A stretch of 64,000 nt of DNA. Origin: Castor canadensis (Eukaryota; Chordata; Mammalia; Rodentia; Castoridae). The notes under the pieces are model-generated. The model searched no databases. It saw nothing but the letters and a program-made list of their open reading frames with translations, and was not told where the DNA came from. How positions within the stretch are numbered: position 1 is the stretch's first letter; every line of letters starts with the position of its first letter. The stretch lies in NCBI RefSeq assembly GCF_047511655.1, contig NC_133397.1:12487501-12551500 (forward strand). Reading direction: 5' to 3'. Made by a program: the position numbers and the translations under genes. Of the stretch, positions 57,268 through 64,000 are shown one piece after another.

Positions 57268-57322
57268 CTTTGCCCAGTTTAACAGCAGCTGCTCCAAGAA
57301 GTGCCTGGGTAGACGTGTATAC
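57268..57322 (-). CDS. NBAS: NBAS penultimate coding exon
   Basis: A 55-base minus-strand exon reading (last base of a split codon)-YTRLPRHFLEQLLLNWAK. It ends AAAG before a strong GTAGGT donor and starts after GCCTCAG. Its frame is in phase with the last exon, giving FLEQLLLNWAKVNDANCDQEL, which looks like continuous NBAS sequence. It is too short to appear as its own open frame. The 5' boundary is less certain: CCCAG 16 bases upstream is an alternative acceptor. An in-frame TAA slightly further upstream limits the exon to these choices. Upstream exons lie outside the window. Confidence 0.78.
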
Positions 57323-58365
57323 CTGAGGCCACAGACACTGGGCAGCAGACTTAGTTTCCTTTAGCATAAGGAGACACTGCCATGTACCAAGATGCTGCTT
57401 TAATCGTTGCTCCAGTCACCACATATCAAGCACCAGACGTGCTCAGCACTGTACAAGGACATCGTTACTTCATTGAGCCCTCCCAATTCAACCTGTGAAA
57501 CTGGCACTTTTGCCTCTCAATTTTACACATAAGGAAATGATGTGCAAGAACTCTGCTGAACATCTCAGTCAGTTGTAGAGCTGAAACTCGAATTTAGGTC
57601 ATTCTTGACTTCAAGGTCTGTGCTCTTAACAACCACACTTATCATCTACCTGTCCTTTCATCATGGTCTATACTCTGTAACCCCCAGTTCTCTCTTGAAG
57701 GCAGATCCATGGAGGGGATGGGAACTTTTCAGAATAGGAAAACCTTTTTTTTTTTGCTCAGGGGAGAAAAGAAAAGTCCAGAAACCCCACTGACATAATA
57801 AGCAGAATGACCAACAGTGGGGTTTAAATTATTCTCGCTTAAGCCTCTAAGAAACTCAGCACCCATATCACCCTTTTAAAAACATTTAGAGGCTCTTCTG
57901 GCTTGCACATTCTCTGTCCTATCTTTCTTCCTGGTCTAACCTTTTTAGTTTACATATGGTTTCCCATGGCTTTCATATTTAGTTTATATTTTTCTGTTTT
58001 ATATTAGTATCTACATTTTTGTAAGGCATCACATTAACACTGATCACATATTAGAAATTCTCACTTATATTAGGTGTCATGAAATAACTTCAGGACAGAT
58101 TCTCCTTAATGTCACTGTACACATTTAATACTTTTGATTACTGAAAACCCAAAACTGATGTGGCATTCCAGTTAACTATTGTTTAGAACTATATTATAAA
58201 ACTGTATACAATGTACTCTTTGTGCATATTCTGTGACAAACAGGTGACTGAAGATGAGGTCAACTGTGTCTCCTGGCTGCAGGATTTAAAACAAGAGAAG
58301 GACCGAGGACAAAAGTTATATTGCCACTGATGATGGTGTCTTTTTTCCCTACAACCTAGGAATTA
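57323..58365 (-). other. NBAS intron, left part; MIR fragment at 57405-57600
   Basis: Intronic if the exon calls are right. A minus-orientation MIR is recognisable from 'gacgtgctcagcactgtaca' through 'ttttacacataaggaaatga' to 'gagctgaaactcgaatttag'. The rest is AT-rich and unassigned. Confidence 0.55.
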
Positions 58366-58369
58366 CTTA

Positions 58370-58620
58370 AAACCCAACATAAATGTCACCTTCAATGCCA
58401 CTTTCTTGATGGGATTTTCTTTAGCTCTCTTGGACAAACTCATTGCTCCTTCTTCCATGCCCCCTAGGCACTGGACGCACACAACTTCACACTGCACTAT
58501 GGTGACTTCTATGTCTGCCTCTCCTGTCAGATGGGAAAGTCTTGAGGGTATGAGGGTTTTATTGTCTTCCTGTGTCAGCATCCCATAGTTGATGGTCATT
58601 AAAATGCTGAATGAACCTAC
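58370..58620 (+). repeat. L2-like fragment
   Basis: 'gggtatgagggttttattgt' followed by 'tcattaaaatgctgaatgaa' resembles the 3' end of L2. The 128-codon minus frame at 58363-58749 overlaps it and does not look like an NBAS exon. Confidence 0.4.
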
Positions 58621-60905
58621 ATTACTAAACTCTGTCATAGTTTTGTAAATGCCACAAGTATATGATAAAGACCCTGTCTCAGTAGCTCTCCCACAAGAGC
58701 TACATGCTAGCATCAAGAAGTGTCTCTGCCTACCTAGGGTGACCTTCATGACTCTTGCACATACTACTCACCCACATTTGACCAAGGAAGATACTTAACT
58801 GGATTCCACTTGGGATTGCTTTGATTGCTTCTGGAGGCCATGTGGCAGGAAAAGCAAATGGTGCATGAGACTAGCTTTCCTGCTTACAGGGCCACAAGAG
58901 CTTCCACCAAGCTCTGCAGAGCTTCCTGGGAGCTGTGAAGAGCTTTCCTCCATCGTTTCTACAACTAAAAACATGAATCTTAAATCCCACACAGCTGCTG
59001 CCTTGCCACTATGGGGTAGACTGCACACCTTCACATCTTAGACCCCACAGGCATGTCACCTCTCAGCCTCATTTAACAGGTGAATGTCATTCAATTCTAA
59101 CCTCATTTAATAAATGAATGGCATGTGGCTACTGTGTGATAGAGCAGGACTAGGAGCTCATCTCTGATGAGTTTCTTGTTTACTCTGTTCCCCTCAGAAC
59201 ACGAGCTCCTCAAGGGTGAAGATCTCATTGTCTTTATTCACCCCTGCACCCCATTCCCAGAGTGGTTGACCACTGGCAAGGAGAGAGCCAAGATTTGTGG
59301 ATTAAGTACAAGAATGTATGAATCACTCCAGACCACACTGTTTCACTCTATGCTGCTGCCCGTGTGTGTGCATATGTGAGCATTCACTCACTCAAAGACA
59401 TGTACACAACCGGAGGGCATCTAGTTTACTGTTATTCTGGTTCAACCTTAAAAATAAAGAATTCTTCAATCTATGCCTCTAGGAGAGCACAGGATATGTG
59501 CTAGGATGCCACAGGCAACTGCTTGATGAAATCCATGGATAAAAGGCTCAGGTCTAAACACCTCAAGGTACTTCTTTCTTTGTGTCGCTGAATAAGTTTT
59601 CAAGGCTGGGACACCTTTGTTTTTCTTTTGGTTTACTCACGACCCTCCTCTGGGGCCCTGACAGACTCCATGGAAGGGAGCCATAGATCCCACTAGCTAA
59701 AGGAAGAGACAGGTCTGTCAACACCAGCATGGCTGCTCTTCTCACTCCCCTCCTGGTCTGTGACATCCTTCAAGTCTGTTTCTGGTGGGATGGACCCAGC
59801 TTTCTATGAGCTGCCCAAATCCTGGCAGGGAGCAAGCAGGGATGGGCAGGGGAAGGACAAGCTGCCTCTTCTCCAAAAGCTTGCTGTTCACAGTTTGGGC
59901 TGAGAAAGCTGAAGGCTGCAGTCATGGAAATGACCACAGTGAGCTTGGGCAGTGGTCAGGGAAAGGTTTGTGGGTAAATTTTGGTTCAGCTTCTAATAAA
60001 CAACTACTCTATTTTTCTGCCTGGTTCGGTTTATTGCAGGAAGTGCAAAATGGACAGAATATACTTTATAATTGTTATTTGCAAGAAGAACACTAGCGAC
60101 CATTACTGTGAATATATCTGGAATAAAACAGAATGAAAGAATTAAGGAAGAAATGGGTTTTGTGTGACCGATTCCAACAACTGCATTTGAAAGTAGGAAA
60201 GTAGAGTCTGAGGGTCAGAGAAAAATGGACAGCCCCAGGCTGGAGCCAGGACAGTCCTCTCCACACACCAGGCCACCTGTTGCCAGGGCACCAAGGCCAG
60301 GTGCCCTTCCCTCAGCACAGCCAAGTGCCAGGTGTCCCATAGCATTGGCAGGCACTTGACATAATCACCTCACTGCTCAGCTGCTGGATTTATTTGGCCT
60401 GAAGTTTTCTTTACTTTCCTTGTTTTTGACTAAAATTCTAACTAAAGGTACTAAAAATCTGGTACTATTACCACAGATGCCTGGTTCTGTTTTTACCATC
60501 CATTATGCATTTTAACCACTTTAGAAAAAAAGAAAAACATGAATGTAGTTTGACAAAAGATAGAAGTCATCCAAATCTAGACCACCATGAGAGAATGACA
60601 TTGCCTTCTTGTGCTCTCTAGCAACCATCCATTTGCAGAGATGTTTTCCACAATGGATCATGTGGTATTTGTATTCTCAATATATGCTAAGAATATTTTT
60701 ATATAGTTTTATTCTTACATTTTGTAATGGCTCAAAAATAGTCTATTTAATGGATGTTACCAGTTACTTAACATGTGCTATAAAATTTCACCTATTAGTA
60801 ATTGTTTCAGATTATTGAAATGCTACAATGAATGTTTTTTATGCACAACTTTCTTCTTTATTTGAATTATTTCCACACGATAAATTATCAGGAGAGACAT
60901 TTTGG
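58621..60905. other. Intronic DNA; L2-like piece at about 59185-59300
   Basis: 'cacgagctcctcaagggtga' with 'tctcattgtctttattcacc' resembles L2. I looked for further NBAS exons on the minus strand and found none that I can support. Confidence 0.4.
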
Positions 60906-60908
60906 GGT

Positions 60909-61298
60909 ATTGTGAACTGAACTGTGTCACTCCCAACAAAAAAAAATTCCTATGTTGAAGTCTTAACTCCCAATACCTCAGAACTTGACTGTATTTGGAG
61001 ACAGGGCCTTTAAAGAGGCAATAAAGGTTAAATGAGGTTACCAGGATGATTTCTAACCCACTATAACTGGTGTCTTTATAAGAACAGAATATCAAGACAC
61101 ACACATATAATTAAGGTCAACCACGAGACAACACAGGGAGAAGATAAAGGTCTATGAGCCAAGGCAAGAGGCCTCAGAAGAAACCAACCCTGGTATTGGA
61201 CTTCCAGTCTTCAGAATTTTGAAAGAAAATAAAGATCTGTCATTAAAATCACTCAGTTTATGGAACCCTGTTAAGACAGCCCTAGCAAACTACTATAG
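60909..61298 (+). mobile_element. MaLR-type (MLT1-like) LTR
   Basis: A nearly complete LTR: 'tgtgaactgaactgtgtcac', 'atgttgaagtcttaactccc', 'tttggagacagggcctttaa', 'ctggtgtctttataagaaca', 'gcctcagaagaaaccaaccc' and 'acagccctagcaaactacta' in order. It lies antisense to NBAS in the intron. Confidence 0.85.
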
Positions 61299-61502
61299 TA
61301 CCTGGGGCAAAGTACCTGAACTCTTTTCTGACTCTGAACATGAACTCAACTGCAACCACGTAAGGAGGGCAAACTGCCAGGCAACGTTGCTGACAGCAGT
61401 GTCAAAGTGCCACTGCTACCACAAGCTGCTCAGCATATCATATTTAGAAAAGGAAAATCATTTGCAAATTTTTTTAGGAGATAAATAATGGTACCTCATG
61501 GC

Positions 61503-61550
61503 TGCTTCCTTTCTTTCCTTCCTTTCTTTCCTCCTTTTCTTCCCTCCATC
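61503..61550 (+). repeat. (CTTT/CCTT)n simple sequence
   Basis: An interrupted pyrimidine tract of CTTTC and CCTTC units, directly before a B1-like fragment. Confidence 0.85.
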
Positions 61551-61561
61551 CTTCTGTACCC

Positions 61562-61645
61562 TTTTCTCTGTTTTGGAACAAGGTCTCACTGTGTAACTCA
61601 GACTGGCCTGGAACTCACAATCTAGCCCAGGCTGGCTTTGATGGC
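61562..61645 (-). mobile_element. B1-like SINE fragment, minus orientation
   Basis: 'ggaacaaggtctcactgtgt' followed by 'actcagactggcctggaact' and 'agcccaggctggctttgatg' is a partial reverse B1, with the right arm apparently rearranged. Confidence 0.75.
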
Positions 61646-61649
61646 TACT

Positions 61650-62190
61650 TTATTTTGAATTTTTTCATTTGAGAGAATGAATTTTTCCCCATATATTTCC
61701 TATCACTTTTGGTTTTTTTGTTGGGGAAATATGCTCATTTAGTGAAGTTGGTACATGTTCCTTTTATATGTGAGGGAGTTGTGTGACTTAAATATTAACC
61801 CTGGTGTTAGTTATAATGAACATTCTGTGTGTCATTTACAATTCCATTTGAGTTGTATTTTGTTACAGAGCAGTTTTATATTTTCAGATTGTTACAAAAG
61901 GATCTATTGCTTTATGGTTTGTTCTGTTGCTTTCAAACTTAAGTTTTAATTCTTTGAAGGAACACACACACATTTCTGATTTTTACCAAATGTTTAAGAC
62001 TCTTAAATTGACCAGGAATTGACTTTGGTATATGGTCTTGGAAAAGTCACAACATCCCTGGCTTTGGCTTAATTGGTGTATTAAGGAGAAAACATATTCT
62101 GTAATCCTGGGACGCAATTTGGCAGTTTGAAGTGAACATGAGTCCAGTGTAGAAGGGGGAGTTGCTTTAATTTCCCTTACCAGCAACTTT
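61650..62190. other. Intronic DNA, nothing recognised
   Basis: AT-rich. No exon or repeat family recognised. Confidence 0.4.
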
Positions 62191-62194
62191 GAAT

Positions 62195-62430
62195 TAGAGT
62201 GAGAGACAGACTGGTGGTATGAAAAGAAGATGGCCTTTTGGGTTAAAGACCAATTTCCAATCCTAGTTCCTTCACTGAACAGTTGAGTGACCTTGCTAAG
62301 GACAGTCTCTAAGCTCCAGTTTCCACATCAAAAACACAAACGGTCTGCCAGGCTGGGAGACAATAAAAGCTTTTAAGTGCCTAGCACAAAGCCTGGTGAA
62401 AAGTCCAAGCTCAGTAAATTGCTGAAGCTA
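62195..62430 (+). repeat. MIR fragment
   Basis: 'acagttgagtgaccttgcta', 'ctctaagctccagtttccac' and 'gtgcctagcacaaagcctgg' followed by 'agctcagtaaat' match MIR order well. Confidence 0.75.
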
Positions 62431-62434
62431 TTAT

Positions 62435-62900
62435 ACTCAAACAGATCTGGAATAAAGGATTTTCTAGAAGGGGAGGGACTCCCTTATATTTATCACAAGA
62501 TAAGTAAAATGCTCGCTATCTCTTTCAGAGATGGTTTTTTTGTGTGTGTTAATGATTAGTTTTTGAGAATAAATGAAACTTTGCAGATCTTGGGAAAGAA
62601 ATCTGTTAAAGCACAAAGCACTATTGTCTTCCAACCCATTAAAATGTTATCTGCTTAATTCCTCTTTCAACAATAGGTAATGAACCTTCTCTGAATTAAA
62701 ATCTTTGATTTTATGGATTTGCATCAAGCTAAGAGTAATTACAGTAATGAGGTAAGCTGAAATTCCAGTAGCATAATATATGCAGGACCTCATTTCAATT
62801 ACTTTAAAGAAGATTATTTAATGTTATTTCACTGCTTACTTTAGGGAAGAATATTTGTCTTTTTATATATACTATCACTTAATAAAAGTTATTAAAAATA
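62435..62900. other. Intronic DNA, nothing recognised
   Basis: AT-rich unique sequence. Confidence 0.4.
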
Positions 62901-62907
62901 TTAACTA

Positions 62908-62958
62908 TACCCAAGCCTTGTATGCACATATGAATAATAAAACAATAAAAAAAAAGTC
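62908..62958 (+). mobile_element. Extremely 5'-truncated L1 (45-bp tail)
   Basis: ACCCAAGCCTTGTATGCACA followed by TATGAATAATAAAACAATAAAA. It is nearly identical to the last bases of the full-length L1 at 11277-11325, ending in an A-rich tail. Only the terminus was copied. Confidence 0.88.
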
Positions 62959-62967
62959 AAGGTCATC

Positions 62968-62993
62968 AAAAAAAAAAAAAAAAAAAAAAAAAA
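62968..62993 (+). repeat. Poly(A) tract
   Basis: About 26 As. It separates the short L1 tail from the next SINE and could belong to either insertion. Confidence 0.9.
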
Positions 62994-63008
62994 GAAAAAT
63001 CAACTATA

Positions 63009-63198
63009 AACCAGGCATGAAGCCACACCACTGTGGTCCCAGGCCAACCCAGACAAAAAGAATGAGACCCTATCTGAAAAAGAAACTAAAAGCAAAAGGA
63101 CTAGGGTGTGACTCCAGTGGTAAACTGCTCACCTAATAAGTGTGAGGCCCTGAGTTCAATTCCAATTACCAGCACCAAAAAAAAAAAAAAAAAAAAAA
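63009..63198 (+). mobile_element. Composite B1-like/ID-like SINE
   Basis: A shortened 7SL-like part (ACCAGGCATGAAGCCACACC ... GAATGAGACCCTATCTGAAA) is followed by a tRNA-like part (CTAGGGTGTGACTCCAGTGG ... GTTCAATTCC) and an 18-21 base A-tail. This is the plus-oriented version of the composites at 32161 and 52879. Confidence 0.85.
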
Positions 63199-63199
63199 G

Positions 63200-64000
63200 C
63201 AACACAGTATACACTTGGAATAAGAGCGTGCCCCAGATATCTGCTGCATTTTATACTGACTTTAATGTGTCAAATCCCATATTCTTGGCATACTGTCAGT
63301 TCTACTTCTGAAATGGCATCTACACTAAACCTCTTGTGAAACCAAACGTAGGACAAATCATCAGATTTATGATCTAACAAGAGAGAGAATCTTCAAAAAT
63401 CCAAGCTTGATCATATCTGTGACCACAACCAAAAGTTGGTCTTTGGGGCCCCATGTCTCACTAGTTCCACACGTGTGTCAACCTCCTCTCTACCTTGCTA
63501 TTTCTTATGTCAGTCTTTCCATGAGATAATTCCTTTAAACACAGGAATGATGATTTTTTTCATCTTTACAAATGTTTTCACTCTGCACACAGCACCCTGT
63601 TATATAGCAGGTTCTCAATGTGTCTGTTCACACCAAACTGGTCACCAACCACCAGAACTGTTCGAAAGTGGAACAGGTTCACCCAAGAAGTGAGCCAACT
63701 GCCTGCCACTGGAGGGATCAGTGGATATCCCTGTGAGATGCTGCTGCAGAGCCCCCTTCATTAAGACGAAATCAGCACTTAGTATGTTAAAATGACAGAA
63801 AGGAGTAGACATGCCCAAAATTCTGAGAAAAGAGCTTCGTATCCAAACAGCTGAAAGAACAGTGGTTGAAAATGAAAGGTCAGTTCAGTACCAAGTGGTA
63901 TGTATCTGTAAGACACACAGGAAAGGCCTCTCTTGGTTCTCTGCATCACTTGAATCACTTAAGCCAACTTGGTTTTGATATGCTTAGAAGAAAATCAACT
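63200..64000. other. Intronic DNA, nothing recognised
   Basis: No exon or repeat family recognised. The frame at 63436-63693 has no known domain. Confidence 0.4.

Noticed and set aside
57152-57367. ATG-led extension of the minus ORF upstream of the last NBAS exon
   Set aside because: It reads through the 116-bp intron and, over 57268-57322, uses a frame different from the one that joins NBAS in phase. NBAS is a long protein and would not start here.
58363-58749. 128-codon minus frame as a candidate NBAS exon
   Set aside because: The sequence overlaps an L2-like fragment and does not resemble NBAS. Intron context makes an open frame by chance plausible.
1-64000. A previously undescribed multigene system or biosynthetic/defence cluster
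   Set aside because: Base composition, SINEs, L1s, MaLR LTRs and split exons show mammalian DNA. No set of neighbouring non-retroelement genes exists in the window.

Overview
This is mammalian nuclear DNA, most likely rodent. It is AT-rich, has no operon structure, and is dominated by interspersed repeats: L1 elements, ID-like tRNA SINEs, B1-like 7SL SINEs, MIRs, MaLR-type LTRs and two classes of endogenous retrovirus. ID-like and B1-like SINEs, including composites of the two, point to a rodent. A beaver/kangaroo-rat lineage is my best guess but is not proven from the sequence. Most open frames here are either fragments of retroelements or chance.

The one cellular gene I can support lies at the right end on the minus strand: the last two coding exons of NBAS (57268-57322 and 56876-57151), with correct splice signals, a shared open frame, a stop codon, a short 3' UTR and a polyadenylation signal. 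Everything right of 57322 is therefore probably an NBAS intron. Everything left of about 56745 is the intergenic region downstream of NBAS.

Layout. 1-4.0 kb: unique DNA, an old L1 fragment and a solo class II LTR with target-site duplications. 4.0-12.3 kb: an old L1 3' end split by a nearly full-length 7.1 kb lineage-specific L1 (5' UTR monomers, broken ORF1 and ORF2, G-rich 3' UTR, A-rich tail, duplicated target site) and by a second insertion. 12.3-35.4 kb: a SINE cluster, MaLR-type LTRs, MIRs, truncated L1 tails and microsatellites in otherwise unannotated DNA. 35.5-43.7 kb: a complete but dead gammaretrovirus-like provirus (LTR, primer-binding site, gag, pro, pol, env, polypurine tract, LTR) flanked by a 4-bp duplication, with the reverse-transcriptase catalytic core deleted. 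43.7-53.6 kb: intergenic DNA with L1 3' ends and SINEs. 53.6-54.5 kb: a second copy of the class II solo LTR, inverted relative to the first. 54.5-56.7 kb: intergenic DNA. 56.7-64 kb: the NBAS 3' end and intron, with a MaLR LTR, MIR/L2 remnants, a 45-bp L1 tail and a composite SINE.

I found no bacterial-type or other new multigene system. The informative signals are the nested insertion histories and the terminal exons of NBAS. Repeat family names are recognised by eye, without a search.
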